Shown here in pieces: positions 1 to 6,387 of a stretch of 7,805 nucleotides of DNA. Below the pieces are notes generated by a model. The model searched no databases. It was not told the origin of the DNA and saw nothing but the letters and a program-made list of their open reading frames with translations. This DNA comes from Taishania sp964580465 (GTDB lineage Bacteria; Bacteroidota; Bacteroidia; Flavobacteriales_D; Crocinitomicaceae). The position numbers and the translations under genes were made by a program. The stretch covers positions 1 through 7,805 of the forward strand of contig CAZOKJ010000059.1 in NCBI GenBank assembly GCA_964580465.1. The letters are read 5' to 3'. Position 1 is the stretch's first letter. Each line of letters starts with the position of its first letter.

Positions 1-37
1 CACAACGGAATAATCCTTATTGTGATTTGCTTTCATT
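1..37 (-). ncRNA. tracrRNA, 5' part (anti-repeat and nexus), runs off left edge
   Basis: Read on the minus strand from about 37 down to 1, the sequence begins AATGAAAGCAAATCACAA and continues TAAGGATTATTCCGTTGTG. The first part fits an anti-repeat that would pair with the 5' half of a Bacteroidota II-C CRISPR repeat. The second part folds as CACAA (24-20) with TTGTG (5-1), enclosing a GGA/TCC mini-stem. It contains ACAATAAGG, which resembles the ACAATAAGG-type nexus I recall from II-C tracrRNAs such as that of Neisseria meningitidis. The RNA would base-pair with crRNA, guide RNase III processing and load Cas9. The 3' hairpins and terminator lie outside the window. The 5' end is inferred from the promoter box at 42-49. 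A degenerate plus-strand CRISPR repeat is the main alternative, but the nexus stem argues for tracrRNA. Confidence 0.8.
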
Positions 38-41
38 AGGA

Positions 42-71
42 CAAATATATAAAAAATAAATAGAAAACAAA
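42..71 (-). promoter_or_regulatory. Bacteroidota-type promoter for tracrRNA
   Basis: The minus strand carries TATATTTG at 49-42, an exact match to the -7 consensus TAnnTTTG. A TTTG lies at 71-68, separated by 18 nt, where the -33 element is expected. Transcription would start about 5-8 nt further on, near 37-34, which is exactly where the anti-repeat begins. This agreement between box position and RNA start is the main support. Confidence 0.7.
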
Positions 72-81
72 AATAAATCAA

Positions 82-111
82 AAAATTTAGTATATTTAGA
101 AGCTAAATTTT
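82..111 (+). promoter_or_regulatory. cas9 leader: inverted repeat and weak promoter-like box
   Basis: AAAATTTAG (82-90) and CTAAATTTT (103-111) form a perfect 9-bp inverted repeat with a 12-nt spacer. An alternative small hairpin uses ATTTAG (94-99) and CTAAAT (103-108). The spacer holds TATATTTA (91-98), one base off the TAnnTTTG -7 consensus, and I see no clear TTTG at -33. The repeat could be an operator or just leader structure. It lies 18 nt before the cas9 start, so a transcript starting near 105 would have a very short leader. The site sits back to back with the tracrRNA promoter. Confidence 0.35.
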
Positions 112-129
112 GAAAAAGAACATCATCTT

Positions 130-3100
130 ATGAAAAAGATATTAGGATTGGATTTGGGAACCAACTCGATAGGTTGGGCGTTAATCGAACAAGACGGAGA
201 AAATAATCAAGGGAAAATACTTGGAATGGGAAGTAGAATTATTCCTATGGACGCTGCGATTATGGGTGAATTTGATAAAGGAAACTCAGTTTCTCAGACA
301 GCAGAACGAACTGGATACAGAGGTGTGCGCAGGTTGAGAGAACGTCATTTATTAAGAAGAGAGCGTTTACACAGAGTGTTGAATTTACTTGGATTTTTAC
401 CCGAACATTATTCGAATCAAATTGATTTTGATAAACGTTTTGGTAAGTTTATTCCTGAAACTGAACCTAAATTAGCATATTCTAAAAATGGATTTTTGTT
501 TCAATCTTCGTTTAATGAAATGTTGGAAGAATTTAAAAAATCTCAACCTAGTTTCCTAAAGGATAAAAATGGTAACGATTGTTTGATCCCTTATGATTGG
601 ACAATCTATTATTTACGTAAAAAAGCGTTAACTCAAAAAATTGAAAAAGAAGAATTAGCTTGGATTATTCTAAATTTCAACCAAAAGCGTGGTTATTATC
701 AATTACGTGGAGAAGAGGAAGAAGAAAACCCTAATAAATTAGTGGAATTCCACTCATTAAAAGTGATTGATGTTATTGCAGATGAAACTAAAAATAATAA
801 AGGGGAAACTTGGTATTCAATGCATTTGGAAAACGGCTGGATTTACCGTCGTTCAAGTAAAACAGAGTTGTTTGATTGGAAGGATAAGGTCAAAGAATTT
901 ATTGTTACAACCGATTTGAATGATGACGGAACCGAGAAATTGGACAAAGAAGGAAGCGTAAAAAGAAGCTTTCGCGCTCCAAGTGCCGATGATTGGACTT
1001 TGCTAAAAAAGAAATCAGAAAAAGATATTAGCGATTCTCATAAAACCGTTGGTTCGTACATTTTCGATAACCTCTTATTAAATCCAAAGCAAAAAATAAA
1101 AGGAAAATTAGTTCGTACCATTGAACGTAAGTTTTACAAGGATGAACTGTATCAAATTCTAACCAAGCAAAAAGAGTTTCATTCGGAATTGAAAGACGAA
1201 AACTTGTTGATGGATTGTGTTAGAGAATTGTATCGCAACAATGAACAACATCAGCAATTGCTATCTGCTAAGGACTTTGTACACTTGTTTTTAAATGACA
1301 TTATCTTTTATCAACGACCTTTGAGAAGTCAGAAATCATCGATTTCAAATTGTTCGTTAGAAAGTAGAAAATCTAAAGAGGGTGTTGTTTTTCCTATAAA
1401 AGTTACTTCAAAATCCAACCCGTATTATCAGGAATTTAGATTATTGCAGTGGATACAAAATCTCGTAATTTATAGGAAAGATGATGATGTAAATGTTACC
1501 AATGAATTTTTAGCAACTCAAGATGATTGGGAAGAATTGTTGGATTTTCTAAATTCTAAAAAAGAAATTGATCAAAAGCAATTAATCGAATTTTTACTCA
1601 AGCGAAAATTAGCTATTAAGAAAGTTCCAAAAGGGGAAGCGGAAAAATATCGTTGGAATTATGTGGAAGATAAAACTTATCCATGCAACGAAACTCGCTA
1701 TTTAATTCAATCACGTTTGGAAAAAACAGAGAATGTTCCTGCAAATTTCTTGACTTTTGAGAAAGAAATGGCTTTGTGGCATATTATCTATTCTGTAAAT
1801 GATAAAATCGAATATGAAAAAGCGTTAAAGAAATTTGCAGAGAAAAATCAATTAAATGTAGATTCATTCTTTGAGAATTTCAAAAAATTCCCTCCTTTCA
1901 AAAGTGATTATGGAAGTTTTTCAGAAAAAGCGATTAAAAAATTATTGCCTTTAATGCGATTCGGAAAATCATGGAGTTGGGATAACATCCACCAAGATTC
2001 AAAAGAAAGAATTGACAAAATCATTACAGGTGAATACGATGAAAATATCAAAACTAAAATTCGTGAAAAAGCAGAAAAGCATCAACTAAACTCTGAAAAA
2101 GATTTTCAAGGATTGCCATTATGGTTGGCTCAGTACATTGTTTACGGTCGTCATTCCGAAGCAGCTGTTTCGGGCAAATGGAACTCTGTAAAGGATTTGG
2201 AAGATTATTTAAACGAGTTTAAACAGCATTCTTTACGAAATCCAATTGTAGAACAAGTCATAACTGAAACTTTAAGAGTAGTAAAAGACATCTGGACAAA
2301 ATACGGCAACGGTGCGAAAGATTATTTCTCTGAAATCCATATAGAATTAGGAAGAGAAATGAAAAACACAGCTGATGAACGAAAAAGGTTAACCAACATG
2401 GTCACCGAAAACGAAAATACCAATTTGCGCATTAAAGCTTTGTTAGCAGAAATGGCTCTTGATAGAAATGTGGAAAATGTTCGTCCTTATTCGCCAATGC
2501 AACAAGAAATTTTAAAAATCTATGAAGATGGTGTATTGAGTTCTGAATCAGAAATCGAAGAAGATATTCTTAAAATCAGCAAGACGGCACAACCTTCAAG
2601 TGCTGATTTAAAACGCTATAAACTTTGGTTAGAACAAAGATATAAATCACCATACACAGGGCAGATTATACCATTAAATAAACTGTTTACACATGAATAT
2701 GAAATTGAACATATCATTCCGCAAAGCCGTTATTTTGATGATGGTTTTAACAATAAAGTGATTTGTGAAGCAGAGGTTAATAAATTAAAAGACAGACAAC
2801 TTGGGTTTGAATTTATCAAGAATCATCACGGAGAAAAAGTTACAATAGGAAATAAAACTGTTCAAATTCTAGAAATAGCTGATTACGAAGACTTTGTTAA
2901 ACAGCATTATGCTAAAAATCGAGCGAAACGTAATAAACTATTAATGGAAGATATTCCGGAAAAAATGATTGAAAGGCAAATGAACGATACGCGTTACATC
3001 AGTAAATATGTTTCTAATTTACTGTCTAATATTGTTCGTGATGATAAAGACGGAAGCAATGATGACGGATTTAACTCTAAAAATCTACTCCCGGGAAATG

Positions 3101-4446
3101 GGAAAATCACCACACGTTTAAAACAAGATTGGGGATTGGAGGCCGTTTGGAACGAACTCATCTTACCTCGTTTTGAACGTATGAATCAATTAACCAACAC
3201 AACTGATTTTACAGCTTGGAATGAAAAATATCAGAAGTTTCTACCGACAGTTCCTATTGAATTATCAAAAGGTTTTTCAAAGAAAAGAATTGATCATCGT
3301 CATCATGCAATGGACGCTTTGGTGATTGCGTGTGCGACTAGAGATCACATAAACTACTTGAATAACAATTCGGCAAAAACAGTGGATTTAAAAAATGAAG
3401 AAAAAAAGAAAGTTCAAATAGAATTTAGAAATAAACTGAAAAATAGTTTGTGTTTTAAAACTAAGCCAGATGATAAAGGGAATTATCAATGGGTTTTCAA
3501 AAAACCTTGGAATAATTTCACAACAGATGCCAAAAACGCTTTGGAAAACATTGTGGTGAGTTTCAAGCAAAACACTCGTGTGATTAATAAAGCCACCAAT
3601 TATTATGAAAAATATGTGGAGAAAAACGGCGAAAAAGTAAAAGGAATTGTAAAACAAGAGGGAACAAACTGGGCGATTAGGAAACCTTTACATAAAGAAA
3701 CCGTCTCAGGAAAAGTACACTTAGAAAGAATAAAAGTTGCCAAAGGGAAAATTTTGACTGCAACACGAAAAAGTTTGGATAGTTCTTTCAATGAAAAAAC
3801 AATTGAATCTATTACTGACACTGGAATTCAGAAGATTTTATTGAATTATTTGAAAGCAAAAGGTAATAATCCTGAAATTGCTTTTTCCCCTGAAGGTATT
3901 GAAGAAATGAACCAAAACATTGCTTCGTATAATGATGGAAAGCAACATCAACCAATTTTAAAAGTTAGAGTTTTTGAACAAGGAAGTAAGTTTGCATTAG
4001 GTGAAACAGGAAACAAAACTGATAAATATGTTGAAGCTGCAAAAGGAACCAATCTATTCTTTGGTATCTATGCCGACAAAGACGGAAAACGTAGTTATGA
4101 TACTATTCCGTTAAATATGGTCATTGAACGCCAAAAACAAGGATTATCATCCGTTCCTGAAGTAAATGAAAAAGGACATCACTTATTGTTTAGTTTATCA
4201 CCAAATGATTTGGTGTATGTGCCGAGTGGAGATGATGCTGAATTGAATAATAAGAACATTTATAAAGTTGTGAGTTTTTCTGGAGCTCAAATGTTTTGTG
4301 TAAGACAAGATGTAGCAACATCAATCGTAAATAAAGAAGAGTTTTCATCTTTGAATAAAATGGAAAGATCTATAGAAGGAATAATGATAAAAGAAATCTG
4401 CATCAAACTCCAAGTCGATCGTTTAGGCAATATTTCAAAAGTGTAG
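130..4446 (+). CDS. cas9: CRISPR-associated endonuclease Cas9, type II-C
   Basis: This is the RNA-guided DNA endonuclease that cuts both strands of a PAM-flanked target using crRNA and tracrRNA. RuvC-I opens the protein (ILGLDLGTNSIGWAL) with catalytic Asp8. An arginine-rich bridge helix spans about 60-90, and a long REC lobe follows to about 725. RuvC-II is IHIELGRE with Glu739. The HNH motif is EIEHIIPQS with catalytic His861, and Asn884 matches SpCas9 Asn863. RuvC-III is RHHAMDA with His1059 and Asp1062, matching SpCas9 His983 and Asp986. The remaining 300 or so residues should be the WED and PAM-interacting region. At 1438 residues it belongs with the larger Bacteroidota II-C forms. The HNH position matching SpCas9 Asp839 is Glu860. 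The ATG at 130 is chosen because RuvC-I starts at once. The leader is A-rich without a strong Shine-Dalgarno, as is usual in this phylum. All nuclease residues are present, so it looks active. Confidence 0.97.
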   Translation: MKKILGLDLGTNSIGWALIEQDGENNQGKILGMGSRIIPMDAAIMGEFDKGNSVSQTAERTGYRGVRRLRERHLLRRERLHRVLNLLGFLPEHYSNQIDFDKRFGKFIPETEPKLAYSKNGFLFQSSFNEMLEEFKKSQPSFLKDKNGNDCLIPYDWTIYYLRKKALTQKIEKEELAWIILNFNQKRGYYQLRGEEEEENPNKLVEFHSLKVIDVIADETKNNKGETWYSMHLENGWIYRRSSKTELFDWKDKVKEFIVTTDLNDDGTEKLDKEGSVKRSFRAPSADDWTLLKKKSEKDISDSHKTVGSYIFDNLLLNPKQKIKGKLVRTIERKFYKDELYQILTKQKEFHSELKDENLLMDCVRELYRNNEQHQQLLSAKDFVHLFLNDIIFYQRPLRSQKSSISNCSLESRKSKEGVVFPIKVTSKSNPYYQEFRLLQWIQNLVIYRKDDDVNVTNEFLATQDDWEELLDFLNSKKEIDQKQLIEFLLKRKLAIKKVPKGEAEKYRWNYVEDKTYPCNETRYLIQSRLEKTENVPANFLTFEKEMALWHIIYSVNDKIEYEKALKKFAEKNQLNVDSFFENFKKFPPFKSDYGSFSEKAIKKLLPLMRFGKSWSWDNIHQDSKERIDKIITGEYDENIKTKIREKAEKHQLNSEKDFQGLPLWLAQYIVYGRHSEAAVSGKWNSVKDLEDYLNEFKQHSLRNPIVEQVITETLRVVKDIWTKYGNGAKDYFSEIHIELGREMKNTADERKRLTNMVTENENTNLRIKALLAEMALDRNVENVRPYSPMQQEILKIYEDGVLSSESEIEEDILKISKTAQPSSADLKRYKLWLEQRYKSPYTGQIIPLNKLFTHEYEIEHIIPQSRYFDDGFNNKVICEAEVNKLKDRQLGFEFIKNHHGEKVTIGNKTVQILEIADYEDFVKQHYAKNRAKRNKLLMEDIPEKMIERQMNDTRYISKYVSNLLSNIVRDDKDGSNDDGFNSKNLLPGNGKITTRLKQDWGLEAVWNELILPRFERMNQLTNTTDFTAWNEKYQKFLPTVPIELSKGFSKKRIDHRHHAMDALVIACATRDHINYLNNNSAKTVDLKNEEKKKVQIEFRNKLKNSLCFKTKPDDKGNYQWVFKKPWNNFTTDAKNALENIVVSFKQNTRVINKATNYYEKYVEKNGEKVKGIVKQEGTNWAIRKPLHKETVSGKVHLERIKVAKGKILTATRKSLDSSFNEKTIESITDTGIQKILLNYLKAKGNNPEIAFSPEGIEEMNQNIASYNDGKQHQPILKVRVFEQGSKFALGETGNKTDKYVEAAKGTNLFFGIYADKDGKRSYDTIPLNMVIERQKQGLSSVPEVNEKGHHLLFSLSPNDLVYVPSGDDAELNNKNIYKVVSFSGAQMFCVRQDVATSIVNKEEFSSLNKMERSIEGIMIKEICIKLQVDRLGNISKV

Positions 4447-4450
4447 AATC

Positions 4451-4858
4451 ATGCAAAAATACATCAACCAACTTTTAGAACTTTTAAAAGAAGCTGAAAG
4501 CAATCGGCCATCGCCTAGCTATATAGAACTACCCGAAGAAATGGAAAATCTCCGAGATATAATCGAACTTGAAAAATCGTTGGAAGTAGACGAACAAACC
4601 ATGGAAAACATCTTCGGTGTGCCGCAAATTTATTTTCCACCTGAAAATCGTTTAACTGACGAACAAGTTCAACTATTGAAAAATGGCATCTTAGAACTTT
4701 GGAGTGCATTCCACTACGAAGCTGATTATGTTGAAGGGCAATTCAACACACGACAAGAATACACTAAATTAGTCGAACATTGGAAAGAGCATGTGCCCGT
4801 TTATAGAGGTTCAAATGGCATGTGGCATATCGAACTATACGATTACGAAGATGAATAG
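4451..4858 (+). CDS. Unrecognised 135-residue acidic protein, co-operonic with cas9
   Basis: I do not recognise the family with confidence. The protein is small, soluble and acidic, with no signal peptide or membrane segment. The N-terminus (MQKYINQLLELLKEAE) looks helical, and residues 25-50 are rich in Glu. The middle has a Pro/aromatic stretch (GVPQIYFPPENRLTDEQV) followed by a helix with LWSAFHYEADY. The C-terminus WHIELYDYEDE ends strongly acidic. I have a vague memory of similar short hypothetical proteins in Bacteroidota genomes, which would fit a mobile accessory gene, but I cannot name one. It starts 4 nt after the cas9 stop and ends 7 nt before the transposase start, so it is probably co-transcribed and may be translationally coupled to cas9. 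The negative charge could suit a protein- or nucleic-acid-mimic role, but nothing in the sequence proves that. The uninterrupted frame and tight spacing support it as a real gene. Confidence 0.8.
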   Translation: MQKYINQLLELLKEAESNRPSPSYIELPEEMENLRDIIELEKSLEVDEQTMENIFGVPQIYFPPENRLTDEQVQLLKNGILELWSAFHYEADYVEGQFNTRQEYTKLVEHWKEHVPVYRGSNGMWHIELYDYEDE

Positions 4859-4865
4859 ATAGATC

Positions 4866-5501
4866 ATGTTAGCTTTCAATACATATTATCATATTTACAA
4901 TCATGCTAATGGATTTGAAAATCTATTTGTAGAAGAAAAGAATTATCCTTTTTTCTTACAAAAATATCATCAACATATCGATCCTATTGCTGAAACAATA
5001 GCATGGTGCTTGATGCCAAATCATTTTCATTTACTTGTTAAAATTAAAAGCGAAGAGGAGATTATTAATCATTTTTCCGCGACATCAACTTTTCCAAAGT
5101 TCGAGACTTTGGAAAAGTTTGAAGTAGCGGAAAAAAAAATAATCATTCCTCCAAACTTCATTAGTAAACAGTTCGCTAATTTATTCAGTAGCTACACGCA
5201 ATCTTTTAACAAAGTATATAATCGAAGAGGCTCTTTATTTATTAAAAACTTTAAACGAAAAGAAGTATCGGACGATACGTATCTACGCAATCTAATTTTA
5301 TACATTCACTCTAATCCTATCCATCATGGTTTTACTAAGAGTGTCGATGATTGGAATTGGTCTTCTTACGATGAATTTTCAACGCAGAGAAATAATATAC
5401 TACTTTCAATTTTTGGAAACAAGGAAAATTACCACTTCACACATCAATCTAAGCAACTAGCCATTGAAGAGTATAATAAGCTGGAGATAGATTTAACATA
5501 A
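4866..5501 (+). CDS. REP-associated tyrosine transposase (RAYT), IS200-like Y1 HUH superfamily
   Basis: This is a 211-residue single-strand DNA transposase-like protein. The N-terminus (YYHIYNHANGFENLFVEEKNY, about 7-27) is the typical opening of RAYT proteins. The metal-binding HUH motif is HFH at 53-55 inside MPNHFHLLVK. The catalytic tyrosine should be Tyr110 or Tyr118 in the segment FSSYTQSFNKVYNRRGSLF, and FKRKEV follows, as is usual for the family. LILYIHSNPIHHG (about 143-155) and WNWSSYDEF close the conserved part. RAYTs nick and move or propagate REP palindromes and are usually single chromosomal genes rather than parts of a mobile IS. Here the coding sequence itself contains a long palindrome between the HUH and Tyr segments. 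The gene looks intact. It sits only 7 nt after the preceding gene, so it may be read from the cas9 transcript. A degraded copy of its 5' end lies about 70-130 nt downstream of its stop. Confidence 0.88.
   Translation: MLAFNTYYHIYNHANGFENLFVEEKNYPFFLQKYHQHIDPIAETIAWCLMPNHFHLLVKIKSEEEIINHFSATSTFPKFETLEKFEVAEKKIIIPPNFISKQFANLFSSYTQSFNKVYNRRGSLFIKNFKRKEVSDDTYLRNLILYIHSNPIHHGFTKSVDDWNWSSYDEFSTQRNNILLSIFGNKENYHFTHQSKQLAIEEYNKLEIDLT
5060..5144. repeat. Long imperfect palindrome inside the RAYT coding sequence
   Basis: The core is a perfect 14-bp inverted repeat, AACTTTTCCAAAGT (5087-5100) and ACTTTGGAAAAGTT (5106-5119), with spacer TCGAG. Pairing continues outward with small mismatches and one bulge. 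CATC-side bases 5082-5086 face 5121-5125. TTTTTCCGC (5072-5080) pairs with GCGGAAAAA (5127-5135), and GATTATT (5060-5066) pairs with AATAATC (5138-5144). The whole is an 85-nt hairpin-forming element. It is read in frame as part of the transposase, between residues of about 66 and 93, where RAYT proteins are expected to vary. It resembles a REP-like unit, the presumed substrate class of the enzyme that encodes it. Confidence 0.8.
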
Positions 5502-5569
5502 AACAGATGGGAATATTCAAAAATTCATTTCTAAAGATACAAACTTAGCTGAGACTAAGATTTATTGGA

Positions 5570-5634
5570 TATCACTTCATAATAAACCCAATGGATTTGA
5601 AAATTTATTTGTAGAAGAAAAGGACTATTTCTAA
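5570..5634 (+). pseudogene. Remnant of a second RAYT 5' end
   Basis: The stretch from 5590 to 5622 repeats 4908-4940 of the intact transposase with 32 of 33 bases identical. It encodes NGFENLFVEEK, then DYF and a stop (TAA 5632-5634). The preceding bases (TATCAC, from 5570) also align with the transposase start region, but with a one-base gap that shifts the frame. Nothing of the HUH or Tyr segments follows. It is therefore a decayed copy or duplicated 5' fragment, not an expressed gene. It marks the right border of the transposase-related segment. Confidence 0.7.
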
Positions 5635-5647
5635 TTTTCTTAGAAAT
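5627..5647. repeat. AT-rich hairpin at end of the RAYT remnant
   Basis: ATTTCTAA (5627-5634) and TTAGAAAT (5640-5647) are a perfect 8-bp inverted repeat with loop TTTTC. The stem is AT-rich and no T-tract follows on the plus strand, so it is at best a weak terminator. A smaller hairpin, CTTAG (5544-5548) with CTAAG (5555-5559), lies just after the transposase stop. Either may be a leftover transposon-end structure. The rest of 5502-5742 shows no other gene. Confidence 0.45.
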
Positions 5648-5705
5648 TATTCAAGTCAATGAATATTAAATTTTGTTACATAATTTTATTGTACTAAAAT
5701 ATATT

Positions 5706-5730
5706 TTGTATTTGTAAAACATAAATACAA
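5706..5730. promoter_or_regulatory. Operator-like inverted repeat upstream of the toxin-antitoxin pair
   Basis: TTGTATTT (5706-5713) and AAATACAA (5723-5730) form a perfect 8-bp inverted repeat with a 9-nt spacer, ending 12 nt before the antitoxin ATG. Toxin-antitoxin operons are usually autorepressed by a DNA-binding antitoxin on such a palindrome, and the N-terminus of this antitoxin looks like a ribbon-helix-helix arm. The surrounding 5670-5720 is very AT-rich. It has near matches to TAnnTTTG but no exact one, so I do not place the promoter precisely. Confidence 0.5.
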
Positions 5731-5742
5731 TTCATATTTATC

Positions 5743-5981
5743 ATGAGTACATTCACCACCACGCTACCTGAGGCATTGCTTGAAAAATTGGCAGAACAAG
5801 CCAAACGCTTATCTATGCCCAAAATAAATTGATTGAAAAAGCATTGGAAATCTATTTGGACCAATTGAATCGTGCAGAATATGTCAAATCTTATAAGGAA
5901 ATGGCAGATGATGCTGATGTATTGAAAGTGGCCGAAGAAGGAATGGAGGATTATCTCAAGCAATTGAACAAAGAAAAATGA
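5743..5981 (+). pseudogene. Ribbon-helix-helix (MazE-like) antitoxin, broken by a one-base frameshift
   Basis: From ATG 5743 the frame reads MSTFTTTLPEALLEKLAEQ and on to MPKIN, then a TGA at 5830-5832. The first residues look like the beta-strand and helix of a ribbon-helix-helix DNA-binding antitoxin. In another frame the rest of the protein follows at once: NKLIEKALEIYLDQ, then AEYVKSYKEMADDADV, then EEGMEDYLKQLNKEK, with a stop at 5979-5981. Adding one A to the short A-run at 5821-5824 joins the two into a 79-residue protein with PKNKLIEKAL across the junction. The stop overlaps the toxin start as ATGA, the usual coupling in such operons. The cause could be a real deletion or a base-calling error. 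If real, the DNA-binding N-terminus is separated from the C-terminal part that normally neutralises the toxin. Confidence 0.82.
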
Positions 5982-6310
5982 AACAGGGCGAAATCTGGTA
6001 CATCGACTTAAATCCAAGTAAAGGAAGCGAGCAAACTGGTTTTCGTCCCGTTGTCATCGTTAGTGGGAATTTAATGAATACCTATTTGAACGTTGTTATC
6101 TGCTGCCCTTTGACAACTAAAGTAAAAAATTACAAAGGTAACGTAGTGTTGCAACCAAACGAATGCAATGGTTTAAGCGAAACCTCTGAAATTTTAACCT
6201 TTCACATTCGTACCATTTCAAAAGAACGACTACAACGAAAAGTAGGGCACATTTCAATAGATGAGTTAGAAAGTATTAAAGCTTGTTTAAACGATATTTT
6301 ACCCTATTAA
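5978..6310 (+). CDS. MazF/PemK-family mRNA endoribonuclease toxin
   Basis: This 110-residue protein is full length for the family. It opens with GEIWYIDLNPSKGSEQTGFRPV, the hallmark first strand and loop of PemK/MazF toxins. By comparison with Bacillus subtilis MazF (Arg25, Thr48), the expected catalytic residues are Arg23 in GFRPV and Thr46 in CPLTTK. The family's third motif is present as TSEILTFHIRTISKERL (69-85). Such toxins cleave mRNA at short sequence motifs unless held by the antitoxin encoded just upstream. The start codon overlaps the antitoxin stop by ATGA. The toxin is intact while the antitoxin frame is broken, an unstable combination. It sits between cas9 and cas1, which is not a normal place in a II-C locus. 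The closing SIDELESIKACLNDILPY is an ordinary C-terminal helix. Confidence 0.9.
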   Translation: MKQGEIWYIDLNPSKGSEQTGFRPVVIVSGNLMNTYLNVVICCPLTTKVKNYKGNVVLQPNECNGLSETSEILTFHIRTISKERLQRKVGHISIDELESIKACLNDILPY

Positions 6311-6360
6311 TCAACTAACAATCAAAATATTATAACCTTTCTTTTGTTTTAACGTAAGAA

Positions 6361-6387
6361 ATAAGTAATCACTAAAATAGTACTTAT
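6361..6387 (+). promoter_or_regulatory. Inverted repeat overlapping the cas1 start codon
   Basis: ATAAGTA (6361-6367) and TACTTAT (6381-6387) are a perfect 7-bp inverted repeat. An inner ACT/AGT pairing (6371-6373 with 6379-6381) competes with the last base of the outer stem. The right arm includes the first two bases of the cas1 ATG (6386-6388), so a folded mRNA leader would hide the start. I see no clear TAnnTTTG promoter box in 6311-6360 and no strong ribosome-binding site. It could equally be a protein-binding site or chance. Confidence 0.35.

Noticed and set aside
1..50. Degenerate CRISPR repeat in plus orientation at the left edge
   Set aside because: The bases do look like a repeat start (ATTGTGATTTGCTTTC), but the neighbouring CACAA/TTGTG stem with an ACAATAAGG-type nexus and the minus-strand promoter fit a tracrRNA anti-repeat better.
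3388..3821. Minus-strand open frames of 89 and 72 codons inside cas9
   Set aside because: They lie opposite conserved Cas9 sequence, have Phe-rich low-complexity products typical of antisense to Lys/Glu-rich coding DNA, and show no recognisable family.
4515..4709. Minus-strand open frame opposite the unknown 135-residue gene
   Set aside because: It is short, resembles no family, and overlaps the better supported plus-strand frame with tight operon spacing.
5818..5832. Programmed ribosomal frameshift in the antitoxin
   Set aside because: The A-run is only four bases and the local codons (CCC AAA ATA) do not form a classic slippery heptamer; a deletion or base-call error is simpler.
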